Part shown: one piece after another, positions 24,929 to 32,920 of the stretch
Numbering within the stretch: the stretch's first letter is position 1
How the letters are laid out: every line of letters begins with the position of its first letter
Assembly: GCF_001612985.1 (NCBI RefSeq)
Contig: NZ_BDBM01000013.1
Coordinates: forward strand, 1-64,000
Direction of reading: 5' to 3'
Length of the DNA: 64,000 nt
Origin: Nocardia gamkensis NBRC 108242
Lineage (GTDB): Bacteria > Actinomycetota > Actinomycetes > Mycobacteriales > Mycobacteriaceae
The notes under the pieces: model-generated
What the model was told of the DNA's origin: nothing
Seen by the model: the letters and a program-made list of their open reading frames with translations, nothing else
Databases searched by the model: none
Made by a program: the position numbers and the translations under genes

Positions 24929-26122
24929 TCAGTTCGTGGCGGTCGGGTCGAGCACCACCTTCACCGCACCGTCGGTCTTCTGCTGGAACATCGCGTAGCC
25001 CTCCGCCGCGCCGGTCAACGGCAGACGATGGGTGGCGAAGGTGTCCACGCCGAGCGGGTCGCCGTCGCTCAGCAGCGGCATGATGTCCTCGACCCACCGC
25101 TTGACGTTCGCCTGGCCCATCCGCACCTGGATCTGCTTGTCGAACAGCACCCGCATCGGCAACGGGTCGAGCATGCCGCCGTAGACGCCGATCACCGAGA
25201 TCGTGCCACCGCGCCGGACGATGTCGATCGCGGAGTTCAGCGCCGCGAGCCGGTCCACGCCCGCGGTGTCCATCACCTTCTGGGCCACCAGATCCGGCAG
25301 GAACGCCGCCGAGCGCTGGGCTGCCGACGCGATCGGCGACCCGTGGGCCTCCATTCCCACCGCATCGATCACCGAGTCGGTGCCGCGGCCATCGGTCCAG
25401 CCGCGGACGATGTCGCCGACCGGCTCGTCGACGGCGCCGATGTCGATCACCTCCACACCGCGCGCGGCCGCCCGCGCCAGCCGTTCGGGCACCCGGTCGA
25501 CACCGATGACGCGATAGCCGCGATGCGCCGCGACCCGGCAGGCCATGTCCCCGATCGGGCCGAGGCCGAGCACGGTCACCGACCCGCCGTCGGGCACCGC
25601 GGCGTATTCCACCGCCTGCCATGCGGTGGGCAGGACGTCCGACAGGTACAGGAAGCGGTCGTCGGCCGGTCCCTCGGGCACCTTGATATGGGTGGCGTCG
25701 GCATGCGGCACCCGCAGATACTCGGCCTGGCCGCCGGGCACCTGCCCGTAGAGCTTGGAGTAGCCGAACAGGGCCGCGCCGCAGCCGTATTTGCGGACCT
25801 GCGTCGTCTCGCACTGGGTGGGCAGGCCGGTGCGGCACATGTAGCAGGCGCCGCAGCTGATCTGGAACGGGATGACGACGCGATCCCCGCGGGCCAGGCC
25901 GGTGACGGCCGAGCCGGTCTCGACCACCCGTCCCATGGGTTCGTGGCCGAGGACGTCGCCGTTGCTCATGTACGCGCCGAGCACTTCGTACAGGTGCAGG
26001 TCGGATCCGCAGATTCCGCTGGAGGTGACCTCGATGATCGCGTCCGTGGGCGCCTCGATCCGCGGATCGGGCACCGTCTCCACGGCGACTTTGCGCCGCC
26101 CTTGCCAGGTCACTGCCTTCAT
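24929..26122 (-). CDS. Zinc-dependent alcohol dehydrogenase, formaldehyde-dehydrogenase-like
   Basis: This 397-residue medium-chain dehydrogenase has the catalytic-zinc motif CGSDLHLYE (Cys near residue 38) and GHEPMGRVVE (about 60). The structural-zinc cluster is CGACYMCRTGLPTQC, and the nucleotide motif VLGLGPIGDMAC lies near 190. The long insertion between them and the GLGPIGDM form resemble glutathione-independent formaldehyde dehydrogenases and related threonine-dehydrogenase-like enzymes. It would be a cytosolic NAD enzyme detoxifying aldehydes or alcohols. A perfect GTTT-N15-GGGTAG promoter lies 40 bases upstream. The gene is divergent from the decarboxylase-like gene, which has its own similar promoter. 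Confidence 0.88.
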   Translation of the reverse strand: MKAVTWQGRRKVAVETVPDPRIEAPTDAIIEVTSSGICGSDLHLYEVLGAYMSNGDVLGHEPMGRVVETGSAVTGLARGDRVVIPFQISCGACYMCRTGLPTQCETTQVRKYGCGAALFGYSKLYGQVPGGQAEYLRVPHADATHIKVPEGPADDRFLYLSDVLPTAWQAVEYAAVPDGGSVTVLGLGPIGDMACRVAAHRGYRVIGVDRVPERLARAAARGVEVIDIGAVDEPVGDIVRGWTDGRGTDSVIDAVGMEAHGSPIASAAQRSAAFLPDLVAQKVMDTAGVDRLAALNSAIDIVRRGGTISVIGVYGGMLDPLPMRVLFDKQIQVRMGQANVKRWVEDIMPLLSDGDPLGVDTFATHRLPLTGAAEGYAMFQQKTDGAVKVVLDPTATN

Positions 26123-26161
26123 CCGCGCGCTCCTCCGGTCGAAGTCGATACAGTCCCCGTC

Positions 26162-26186
26162 CTACCCGGACGCCCGTGCCCGAAAC
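26162..26186 (-). promoter_or_regulatory. SigB/SigF-type promoter of the alcohol dehydrogenase gene
   Basis: On the minus strand GTTT (26186-26183), 15 bases, then GGGTAG (26167-26162). It lies about 40 bases before the start codon at 26122, with a GGAGG ribosome site between. Confidence 0.75.
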
Positions 26187-26447
26187 GACCGGCGACGGGT
26201 TCCCCCGAACGAACGCCGGTAGGCGCAGGACGCGACCGCATCGCCCGGCCCGGGAGTGCGCGACCGATATGGTTGCCGCACGCGAGGGGTACCTCGCCCG
26301 GACCTATGCCGGGCGGTGGTCGCCGTCGGGCGGCGGTCCGGCACCCCGACGGACACATCCCCTTGCGCGGCACGCGGATTCGGGACGCTGCCGGAGACCG
26401 CGGCGATGGGGGTGCGCGGGAGGCCATGAGCCGGCGGTGCGCCGGAT

Positions 26448-26472
26448 GTGTGCCGCCGCAGATCCGGGGTAG
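26448..26472 (+). promoter_or_regulatory. SigB/SigF-type promoter of the decarboxylase-like gene
   Basis: GTGT (26448-26451), 15 bases, then GGGTAG (26467-26472). The -10 ends nine bases before the GTG start at 26482, predicting a leaderless transcript. Confidence 0.65.
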
Positions 26473-26481
26473 GCGGTAGCC

Positions 26482-27945
26482 GTGGACCATACACGAGCTC
26501 CTCTCCTGGAAGCGCTTGCCGACTATCACCGGCTGGGCCGCTACGGCTTCACGCCGCCCGGGCATCGGCAAGGACGCGGAACCGACGAACGCGTGCTGGA
26601 GGTGATCGGCCGGGACGCCTTCGGCTCCGACGTGCTGGCCACCGCCGGGCTGGACGACCGGCTCTCGCGCGGCGGCTATCTCGCGCGGGCCGAAGCGCTG
26701 ATGGCCGACGCGGTCCGGGCCGAAACGGCGTTCTTCTCCACCTGCGGCAGTTCCCTGTCGGTCAAGGCGGCCATGATGACGGTGGCGGGCGGCCACGACG
26801 GCGGCCTGCTCGTGGCACGCGACAGCCACAAGTCCGTCGTCGCCGGCCTCATCTTCTCCGGCGTCCAGCCGCACTGGATCACGCCGCGCTGGGACGCCGA
26901 GCACCACTTCGCGCACCCGCCCTCGCCGCAGCAGGTCCGCGAAGCGTGGGACGCGCACCCCGGCGCCGCGGGCGCGCTGATCGTGAGCCCGAGTCCCTAC
27001 GGCACCTGCGCGGACATCGCGGGCATCGCCGAGGTCTGCCACGAGCGCGGCAAGCCCCTGATCGTCGACGAGGCCTGGGGCGCGCACCTGCCCTTCCACG
27101 AGGATCTGCCGACCTGGGCGATGGACGCGGGAGCGGATCTGTGCGTGGTCAGCGTGCACAAGATGGGCGCGGGCTTCGAACAGGGCTCGGTGTTCCACCT
27201 GCAAGGCGATCTCATCGACCCGATCCGGCTCAGCGAATGCGCCGACCTGCTGATGACCACCAGCCCGAACGTGCTGGTCTACGCCGCGCTCGACGGCTGG
27301 CGCAGGCAGATGGTCGAGCGCGGCCACGAACTGCTCGGCGACGCCCTGCGGGTCGCCGAAAAGGCCAGGCGGCAACTCGCCGAGCTACCGGGAATCGAGG
27401 TGCTCGAAGACGAACTGCTCGGCGCGGAAGCCTCGCACGACCTCGACCGGCTGCAGGTCCTGATGGACGTCTCCGGCACCGGGGCCAGCGGCTACCAAGC
27501 CGCGGACTGGTTGCGCGAGCACCGCCGCATCGACATGGGGTTGAGCGATCACCGCCGCCTGCTGGCCACGCTGTCGCTGGCCGACGACAAGGACACCGTC
27601 GACACCCTCGTCGACGGCATCGCCGCCTGGCGCGACCAGCTGACCGATCCCCAGCCGCCGCGCATCGACCTCCCCTCACCCGAGGACCTGCAGCTCGAGA
27701 CCGTGATGCTGCCGCGCGACGCCTTCTTCGGCCCGGTGCAGACGGTGGACGCGCGCGACGCCATCGGCCGGATCGCCGCCGAGCAGCTCACGCCCTATCC
27801 GCCGGGCATCCCGGTGGTCGTGCCCGGGGAACGCATCGATGCCGCCGTCGTCGAATACCTGCGCACCGGGCTCGACGCGGGAATGAACGTGCCCGACGCC
27901 GCCGACTCCCGGCTGCGCACGATCCGGGTCGTCGCCCGCGACTGA
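26482..27945 (+). CDS. Orn/Lys/Arg decarboxylase-family PLP enzyme
   Basis: This 487-residue protein has the fold-type I PLP domain of basic amino-acid decarboxylases. Features are GRYGFTPPGHRQGRG, the PLP-site segment FFSTCGSSLSVKAAMM near 90, IVDEAWGAHLPFH, and Lys227 in SVHKMGAGFEQ as the Schiff-base residue. A C-terminal Orn/Lys/Arg decarboxylase domain follows (PRDAFFGP, about 415). It is shorter than the classic inducible decarboxylases because it lacks their N-terminal wing domain, like mycobacterial Rv2531c-type proteins. It may make a polyamine or act in acid stress, but the substrate is unproven. The GTG start is nine bases after a stress-type -10. A flavodoxin follows after 34 bases. 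Confidence 0.85.
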   Translation: MDHTRAPLLEALADYHRLGRYGFTPPGHRQGRGTDERVLEVIGRDAFGSDVLATAGLDDRLSRGGYLARAEALMADAVRAETAFFSTCGSSLSVKAAMMTVAGGHDGGLLVARDSHKSVVAGLIFSGVQPHWITPRWDAEHHFAHPPSPQQVREAWDAHPGAAGALIVSPSPYGTCADIAGIAEVCHERGKPLIVDEAWGAHLPFHEDLPTWAMDAGADLCVVSVHKMGAGFEQGSVFHLQGDLIDPIRLSECADLLMTTSPNVLVYAALDGWRRQMVERGHELLGDALRVAEKARRQLAELPGIEVLEDELLGAEASHDLDRLQVLMDVSGTGASGYQAADWLREHRRIDMGLSDHRRLLATLSLADDKDTVDTLVDGIAAWRDQLTDPQPPRIDLPSPEDLQLETVMLPRDAFFGPVQTVDARDAIGRIAAEQLTPYPPGIPVVVPGERIDAAVVEYLRTGLDAGMNVPDAADSRLRTIRVVARD

Positions 27946-27979
27946 ACCGGAACACATGGTGAATCAGGAGGTTTCCTTC

Positions 27980-28591
27980 ATGGCCGGACCGACCGCACTC
28001 GCGCTGGTGTGCACGCTGAAGAAGTCGCCCGCCGAATCCAGCAGCGACCTCATCGCCCGCCAGGTGCTCGACGAACTGGCCGGGCACGGCGTGCAGGGCA
28101 CGGTGCTGCGCGTGGTGGACTACGACGTGCTGCCCGGCATCACCGCCGACGAGGGCCCCGGCGACCAGTGGCCCTCGATTCGCGAGCAGGTCGCGGCGGC
28201 CGACATCCTGGTGGTCTCGACCCCCACCTGGGTCGGGCACATGTCGTCGGTGGCGCAACGGGTGCTGGAGCGATTGGACGCCGAGCTGTCCGAGACCGAC
28301 GACGCGGGCCGTCCGGCGATGGTGGGCAAGGTGGCCACGGTCGCGGTGGTCGGCAACGAGGACGGCGCGCACAAGATCGTCGCCGATCTGTTCCAAAGGC
28401 TCAACGACATCGGATTCACCATTCCGGCGCAGGGCTGCACGTACTGGAACGATCAGGCCATGGGCGGCACCGATTACCAGGATCTCGATTCGGTGCCCAA
28501 GGCGGTGGCCTCGGCCACCGCCGCGCTGGCCAGGAACGCCGCCCACCTGGCCCGGCTGCTGAGCGCGCAGCAGTACCCGCCCGCCGACTGA
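27980..28591 (+). CDS. Flavodoxin-family FMN-binding protein
   Basis: This 203-residue protein has a flavodoxin-like NADPH-dependent FMN reductase fold. It begins ALALVCTLKKSPAESSSDLIARQVLDEL (phosphate-binding loop CTLKKSPAESS) and contains VSTPTWVGHMSSVAQRVLERLDAEL, the usual STPTWVG flavin loop. It likely carries electrons in a stress reaction. ATG 27980 has AGGAGG at ideal spacing; the in-frame GTG/ATG upstream was rejected. It is the second gene of the decarboxylase unit. Confidence 0.85.
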   Translation: MAGPTALALVCTLKKSPAESSSDLIARQVLDELAGHGVQGTVLRVVDYDVLPGITADEGPGDQWPSIREQVAAADILVVSTPTWVGHMSSVAQRVLERLDAELSETDDAGRPAMVGKVATVAVVGNEDGAHKIVADLFQRLNDIGFTIPAQGCTYWNDQAMGGTDYQDLDSVPKAVASATAALARNAAHLARLLSAQQYPPAD

Positions 28592-28611
28592 AGACCGAAC
28601 GCCCACACGAC

Positions 28612-28643
28612 GGCGCCGGCACCTCCCCCGAGGCGCCGGCGCC
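28612..28643. terminator. Hairpin terminator between convergent genes
   Basis: GGCGCCGGC (28612-28620) and GCCGGCGCC (28635-28643) are perfect 9-base inverted arms with a 14-base loop. They lie between the flavodoxin stop at 28591 and the leftward hemerythrin stop at 28653. Confidence 0.7.
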
Positions 28644-28652
28644 ATTGTCTGT

Positions 28653-29153
28653 TCAGGCCAGCACGGCGTCCACGGTCTTCTTCAGCGCCGAGGGCTGGGC
28701 TGGCGAGGTCGGCGCCTTCTTCCTCAGTTCCTGCATCCGGGCCCCGATCTCCTGAAGCTGCTTGCGCCCCAGGCTTTCCCGCACCTTCGGGAACCACTCG
28801 TTCTCTTCCTCGTCGATGTGGTGGTCGACGTTCTCGATCAGCACGGTGGTCTTGGCGGTGAAGTGCTCGTCGTCGGGCTTCATCGTCGACAGCTCGGTGA
28901 CCAGCACGTCGGCGACGTGATGCTCCTCGTAGGACTCCAGGATGTCGTCCTCGAGCTCCGGAACGAGTTTGCGGACCTCGGGGTACATGCACTCGTTCTC
29001 GAGATACGTGTGCACCGTGAGCGCCTCGATGATCTTCTTCACCACCTTGCCCTTGGTCTGCGTGGCGTCCTCACCCGCCTTCTCGAACTCGCGGAACAGT
29101 TTCCGGATCGCCTTGTGGTCATCGCGCAGCAGCACGATCGCGTCGGTCGTCAT
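28653..29153 (-). CDS. Hemerythrin-domain protein
   Basis: This 166-residue protein is a hemerythrin/HHE four-helix bundle. Ligand motifs are DDHKAIRKLFREFE, VHTYLENECMYPEV, YEEHHVADVLVTEL and NVDHHIDEEENEWFP, giving the His/Glu set of a diiron site. The C-terminal tail is short and lysine-rich (KKAPTSPAQPSALKKTVDAVL). It differs from the other hemerythrin in this window and is probably a separate O2/NO/peroxide-responsive protein. It has a GTTT-N15-GGGAAT promoter about 40 bases upstream and a GGAG ribosome site. Confidence 0.88.
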   Translation of the reverse strand: MTTDAIVLLRDDHKAIRKLFREFEKAGEDATQTKGKVVKKIIEALTVHTYLENECMYPEVRKLVPELEDDILESYEEHHVADVLVTELSTMKPDDEHFTAKTTVLIENVDHHIDEEENEWFPKVRESLGRKQLQEIGARMQELRKKAPTSPAQPSALKKTVDAVLA

Positions 29154-29191
29154 CGCTTTCTCCTTGCGTCAAGGGCCGGTTCTCTGCCGAC

Positions 29192-29216
29192 ATTCCCGGC
29201 GCCGCCGCACCGAAAC
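29192..29216 (-). promoter_or_regulatory. SigB/SigF-type promoter of the second hemerythrin gene
   Basis: On the minus strand GTTT (29216-29213), 15 bases, then GGGAAT (29197-29192). The -10 differs from GGGTAT at one position. It lies about 40 bases before the start at 29153. Confidence 0.65.
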
Positions 29217-29288
29217 CGGGTGGCTGCCGTGCGGTCGGACACGGGCCCGCCCGTATGGTGAGCCGCAGACAGCGCAGAAAGGACGCAG

Positions 29289-29777
29289 ATGCCACAGGCG
29301 GACGAGAACGCACACGAGCTGGCCGAATCGGCGCAGCAGTCGGAGATCACCGTGGCGGTCGCCGAATCGCTCACCTCCGGCCGGCTTTCTGCCACGCTGG
29401 GTGCGGCGCCGAACTCGTCGGAATGGTTCCGCGGCGGCCTCGTGGCCTACAGCACGGAGGTCAAGCGCACCGTCCTGGGTGTGCCCGACGTGCCGGTGGT
29501 CTCACAGACGGCGGCCGAAGCGATGGCCACCGGAGTCCGCGGCTTGCTGCAAGCGGCTGTCTCCGTAGCGGTCACCGGCGCAGGCGGCCCGGACCCGCAG
29601 GACGGTCAGCCACCGGGCTCGGTCTGGTTCGCGATCGCCACCGAGCACGGCGTGCGCGCGTGGCACCGTCAGTTCGACGGCGAACCGGTGGAGGTGGTCG
29701 AGCAGACCGTCGCCTGCGCCACCGAATCACTGCTCGACACCGTCCGCTCGCTGGGTTCGGCCGCTTCCCCGGCGTGA
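29289..29777 (+). CDS. CinA-family protein (nicotinamide-nucleotide amidase-like)
   Basis: This 162-residue protein is a stand-alone CinA C-terminal domain: ITVAVAESLTSGRLSATLGAAPNSSEWFRGGLVAYSTEVKR in parts, ISVAVTGAGGPDPQDGQPPGSVWFAIA near 100, and the conserved Ser of AESLTSG. Proteins of this family deamidate nicotinamide mononucleotide (PncC activity) and recycle pyridine nucleotides. ATG 29289 has AAAGGA upstream. It is divergent from the hemerythrin and converges on the CDGSH gene with seven bases between stops. Confidence 0.85.
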   Translation: MPQADENAHELAESAQQSEITVAVAESLTSGRLSATLGAAPNSSEWFRGGLVAYSTEVKRTVLGVPDVPVVSQTAAEAMATGVRGLLQAAVSVAVTGAGGPDPQDGQPPGSVWFAIATEHGVRAWHRQFDGEPVEVVEQTVACATESLLDTVRSLGSAASPA

Positions 29778-29784
29778 CCCGCGG

Positions 29785-29994
29785 TCACGACGAACGGCGA
29801 TGCCTGCGGTGGCTGGTGTCGCAGAACGGATAGTTCTTCGAGCGCTTGCACAGGCACAGCGCCACCAGGAACCGGTCGGAGCGCACCGTCCGCCCGTCCG
29901 CGGTGACGAACTCCACCGGGCCCTCGATCAGTGCGGGACCGTCGGCGGTGAGCGTCACTCGCCGACACTGCTCATTGTCGGATGCGGTCGGCAC
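29785..29994 (-). CDS. CDGSH iron-sulfur domain protein (mitoNEET-like)
   Basis: This 69-residue protein has the motif CLCKRSKNYPFCDTSH, with cluster ligands Cys47, Cys49, Cys58 and His62 (C-x-C-x8-C-x3-H). It would hold a labile 2Fe-2S cluster and act in redox or cluster transfer. Its N-terminal 23 bases overlap the 3' end of the methyltransferase gene, so it is the last gene of a three-gene iron/redox operon. Family assignment is strong. Confidence 0.9.
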   Translation of the reverse strand: MPTASDNEQCRRVTLTADGPALIEGPVEFVTADGRTVRSDRFLVALCLCKRSKNYPFCDTSHRRHRRSS

Positions 29995-30625
29995 GGATCA
30001 CCACCAGATCTTCCATTCGCTGACCGGGCCCGATCAGCCCGGCCGATTCCAGCCACTGCGCGCGCCGGCGCAGCACGGGCCCGAACGGCACGGTCGCCCG
30101 TGCCACGATCGCGGCCTTGAGTTCTCGCTCCCGCAGTTGCGCCAACGTCGAATCCGGATCGCTCAGCGCCGAATGCACGATCAACGCTACCCCCCGCGGT
30201 TTCAGCAGAGTGGGCAGCGCCGCGCACAACTGGTCGAGGATCGCCCTGCCCCCGGCCCCGGCGTCCCACGCCCGGGCGACGCCGCGGCTGTCGGTGCCCT
30301 CGGGCGCGGGGACGTAGGGCGGATTGGCCAGTACCAGATCGAAACTGCGCCCGCCGAGGACCGCGGCGAAATCACCGCGCAACACCTCCGCGTCGATGCC
30401 GCGCAGCCGGCAGTTCAACCACGCGGACACGACGGCGGAACGGGACACGTCCACCGCCGTCACCCGCGCGGCGCCCGTGTACGCGGCGGCGACGGCCAAG
30501 GCGCCCGTTCCGGTACACACGTCCACCGCGTGCCCGCCGCGCGGAACGCCCGCTTCGGCCAGAGCACGCACGAGCAACCAGGTGTCCAGCTGCGGCGAAT
30601 AGACGCCGGGAGGTCGAATCAACAT
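29972..30625 (-). CDS. HemK2/Mtq2-like N5-glutamine or protein methyltransferase
   Basis: This 217-residue class I methyltransferase has the SAM motif VDVCTGTGALAVAAA and the NPPY motif (VLANPPYVPAP) that marks enzymes methylating Gln or adenine amides. It starts MLIRPPGVYSPQLDTWLL, the N-terminus of the HemK2/Mtq2-like group, which is why I choose ATG 30625 over the longer frame. Its partner protein is unknown. It lies between the iron-containing redox enzyme (31 bases upstream) and CDGSH genes, with overlap to the latter, so the three are probably co-expressed. Confidence 0.8.
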   Translation of the reverse strand: MLIRPPGVYSPQLDTWLLVRALAEAGVPRGGHAVDVCTGTGALAVAAAYTGAARVTAVDVSRSAVVSAWLNCRLRGIDAEVLRGDFAAVLGGRSFDLVLANPPYVPAPEGTDSRGVARAWDAGAGGRAILDQLCAALPTLLKPRGVALIVHSALSDPDSTLAQLRERELKAAIVARATVPFGPVLRRRAQWLESAGLIGPGQRMEDLVVIRADRIRQ

Positions 30626-30656
30626 CACATTCGGCGGATAGCCCGCCGAGCGCTGC

Positions 30657-31673
30657 TTAATCGTCCGCGCCGCCACGTCCGCGCCCGCCATCGCGCAACG
30701 ATCCGCGACCGGCGCGCCAGGACTCCAGCACATGATCAGCGAATCGGTCCTCCAGCAGATTCGTCACCTGGATACCGAACGCCACCGACTCGGTCAGCTC
30801 GGGTTCCCGCCGCAGCAGGTCGCCGATCACCCCGGTGCGCATGATCTGCTCGTGCACCGCGTCGGCTTCGACGTGCTCACGGTAGAACAGCCCGCACGCC
30901 GGATCGGCGCCCAAGCGCTCCAGCGCCTGCACCAACCGCTGAGCGCCGGGCGGGGAGGTGATCTCCACCGTGGCGAAATGGCCCACCAGCGCGCCCCGCC
31001 ACGACCGGTGCAGCCCGAACAGCGACATCATGTTCACCAGCGCGAGCATCGGCGCGGGAACCGCGTCCAGATAATGCAGATAGTCCGGGTTCAGGCCGGC
31101 GCCGGCCAGCAGGTCGGCGTACAGCTGCGCGTGCACGCGCTCGCCGCGCCCGGCCCCGAACTCGTCGAACTCGACCGCCACCAGCGACGCCTTGGCTTGA
31201 CCGCGCAGCCGGGGAATCACCCATGCGTACGGATCGGCCTCTTTGTGGTGATAGATCGAACGGTGCACGAAGTACTCGCGCATCTGCCACCACTCGCCCT
31301 CGTCGCGCAGGAAACGGCTCACTCCGTCCGGGTCGGCCGGGGTGACCAGCAACTGGTCGAGTTCCGCGTCGAGATCCCCGCCGCCGGGCACGTCCTCGCG
31401 CAGCGCCCGCAGGAACCGCTGCTCCAGCGCGGCGCGCAGACCCAGCAGGCCCGGATCCCATTCCCATCCCGCGTCCACCGCCGGGAAACCGTGATAGTGC
31501 AGCTCGTAGCAGGTGTGCAGAGCCAGGTGCAGGTCTTCGCCGTACGGATCCGCCGGACCCGGCTCCGGCACCGAGCCACCCGGTTCGCCGCGCAGCAGCT
31601 GCACCACCGCTTCCGACAGCTCGCCACGCGGGCGGGGCAGTTCCTGCTTCGGGGCGCCTGACATGACCGTCAT
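30657..31673 (-). CDS. Iron-containing redox enzyme family protein (haem-oxygenase-like diiron)
   Basis: This 338-residue protein has the haem-oxygenase-like helical domain of the iron-containing redox enzyme family. Likely metal ligands are in WWQMREYFVHRSIYHHKEADPY, KASLVAVEFDEFGAG (Glu/Asp), and FYREHVEADAVHEQIM near 255-270. These enzymes bind a diiron centre and catalyse oxidations such as N-oxygenation or desaturation. It heads an operon with a methyltransferase and a CDGSH protein. GGGTAA at 31683-31688 (minus strand) ends nine bases before its start, like the leaderless stress promoters, but no clear -35 is seen. ATG 31664 is an alternative start. Confidence 0.85.
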   Translation of the reverse strand: MTVMSGAPKQELPRPRGELSEAVVQLLRGEPGGSVPEPGPADPYGEDLHLALHTCYELHYHGFPAVDAGWEWDPGLLGLRAALEQRFLRALREDVPGGGDLDAELDQLLVTPADPDGVSRFLRDEGEWWQMREYFVHRSIYHHKEADPYAWVIPRLRGQAKASLVAVEFDEFGAGRGERVHAQLYADLLAGAGLNPDYLHYLDAVPAPMLALVNMMSLFGLHRSWRGALVGHFATVEITSPPGAQRLVQALERLGADPACGLFYREHVEADAVHEQIMRTGVIGDLLRREPELTESVAFGIQVTNLLEDRFADHVLESWRAGRGSLRDGGRGRGGADD

Positions 31674-31741
31674 ACCGGTCGCTTACCCCGGTGCGGCGCT
31701 GTTATCGCCGCATCGCGCGGAAAAGTACGCACCGTGGCCGT

Positions 31742-31765
31742 CCCGCGCCGCCGCTGCGGCGCGGG
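31742..31765 (-). terminator. Hairpin terminator after lsr2
   Basis: CCCGCGCCGC (31742-31751) and GCGGCGCGGG (31756-31765) are perfect 10-base arms with a 4-base loop. The hairpin lies about 35 bases after the lsr2 stop codon. Confidence 0.75.
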
Positions 31766-31799
31766 CACCTCAGGCCACCGATCGAGGAACTTTCCGGAA

Positions 31800-32135
31800 T
31801 TACCCGTTCGCCTTCTTGTACGCCTCGACGACCTCCGCGGAGATCCGTCCACGCGCCGACACATCGATGCCGTTCTTGCGCGCCCATTCCCGGATCACCG
31901 TGGCCTGTTCTCGATCGTTCGCCGACCGCAGAACACCGCCGCGGCCGCGGCGCGCGCGACCGACCTTGCGGGCATACGGAACCCATTGCTCGAAGAATCC
32001 ACGTAACTGACCGGCATTGTCCGCCGACAAGTCCATCTCGTAGGCCACGCCGTCCACGGCGAAAGACACTGTTTCCTCGGCCTGAGACTTGCCGTCGTAG
32101 TCATCGACCAGTGTCACGACGACCTTGCGTGCCAT
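31800..32135 (-). CDS. lsr2: Lsr2 nucleoid-associated DNA-bridging protein
   Basis: This 111-residue protein is a typical Lsr2. The N-terminal dimerisation domain begins [16 protein letters not shown]. The C-terminal DNA-binding domain has [27 protein letters not shown], including the RGR AT-hook-like motif. Lsr2 is an H-NS-like xenogeneic silencer that binds AT-rich DNA and represses acquired and secondary-metabolite genes in actinobacteria. It is divergent from the polyketide cluster across a 785-base gap. I start at ATG 32135 because upstream in-frame residues are not conserved. Whether this is the sole Lsr2 of the genome is unknown. Confidence 0.95.
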   Translation of the reverse strand: MARKVVVTLVDDYDGKSQAEETVSFAVDGVAYEMDLSADNAGQLRGFFEQWVPYARKVGRARRGRGGVLRSANDREQATVIREWARKNGIDVSARGRISAEVVEAYKKANG

Positions 32136-32920
32136 AGAGATAATCCCTTCACGGTTACCGAGCGCGTGCAGTCGAAAAAACAATCGTAGCCAGTAGATAA
32201 CAGATCGGTTCCGCCCCTGGAACGGCGGGGTCCCTTCCGCGGCACGGGATGAGTCGCAGCGAGCGACGCACGCCGACAACCGTCCAGCCTCCACATATTG
32301 CCCGCGCATCGGGCGAAGCCGCAAACTCCGCACCCGGATCCACCCCGACGAGGCTTGCTGGGGCACGGACATTTCCGGCGATGCCCCGGTTTCCGGGGGC
32401 ACTGCCGGCGCCCGGAGTCGTGGCGGCGGTCACCGCGCTCGACCCGCACGACGGCGGGTCACCGGTGGCGCCGGGCTGGTGGACGGCACCGAAATAGTCG
32501 TTCGCGCTCCGCAGCCGAGCAGCTCCGCGCGCCGGAATCCGCTGCCGCCGCGAATTTTTCGCCGAGCCGGCGCACGGCACCGCGGTCGGACCACTCCCAC
32601 CGGTGAGAAGGGAACGATTCGGCCCGCGCCTAGTCTGGACGGCGCCCGGTCGAGCCGGAATACTGGCCTGCGCCGGTTTCGCAGGAGCCGATCACGCCGG
32701 GTGTGACGCGGCCGGTCGGCTCACCCTCGGACGAAAGGATCATCTCCCGATTCTGCGAACAGTGTCGGCCCGTTGAGAACGGCGGGGGGCCGAGTACCGT
32801 TCCGAACTCTGTCGAGCGAGCAGGACGTCCGCGGGAGGCGGATCCCTGCAACGAACCAGATATCGGCCGATTCGTGGAATCCGGCCGGACGAGCCCAGTG
32901 CACGAGCGGAAGTCGATAGT
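32136..32920. other. 785-bp divergent non-coding region between lsr2 and the glycolipid-type cluster
   Basis: I see no protein-coding gene. AT-rich sequence next to lsr2 (about 32140-32200, with a run of A) likely holds its promoter. GCCCCGG (32383-32389) and CCGGGGGC (32393-32400) form a compact hairpin. The rest is GC-rich without protein character in any frame. The last 100 bases lead to the ATG at 32921 with a GGAAG ribosome site, and must contain the cluster promoter, which I could not identify. Confidence 0.5.

Larger units (their letters stand above)
26123..26481. other. Divergent intergenic region with two stress-type promoters
   Basis: This 359-base region separates divergent genes and holds one SigB/SigF-type promoter at each end (26162-26186 leftward, 26448-26472 rightward). 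The middle has no convincing gene; the open frame at 26176-26472 has Arg/Gly/Pro-rich, non-protein-like composition. Confidence 0.6.

Noticed and set aside
26176..26472. 98-codon open frame between the divergent dehydrogenase and decarboxylase genes
   Set aside because: It ends inside a promoter, and its Arg/Gly/Pro-rich product looks non-coding.
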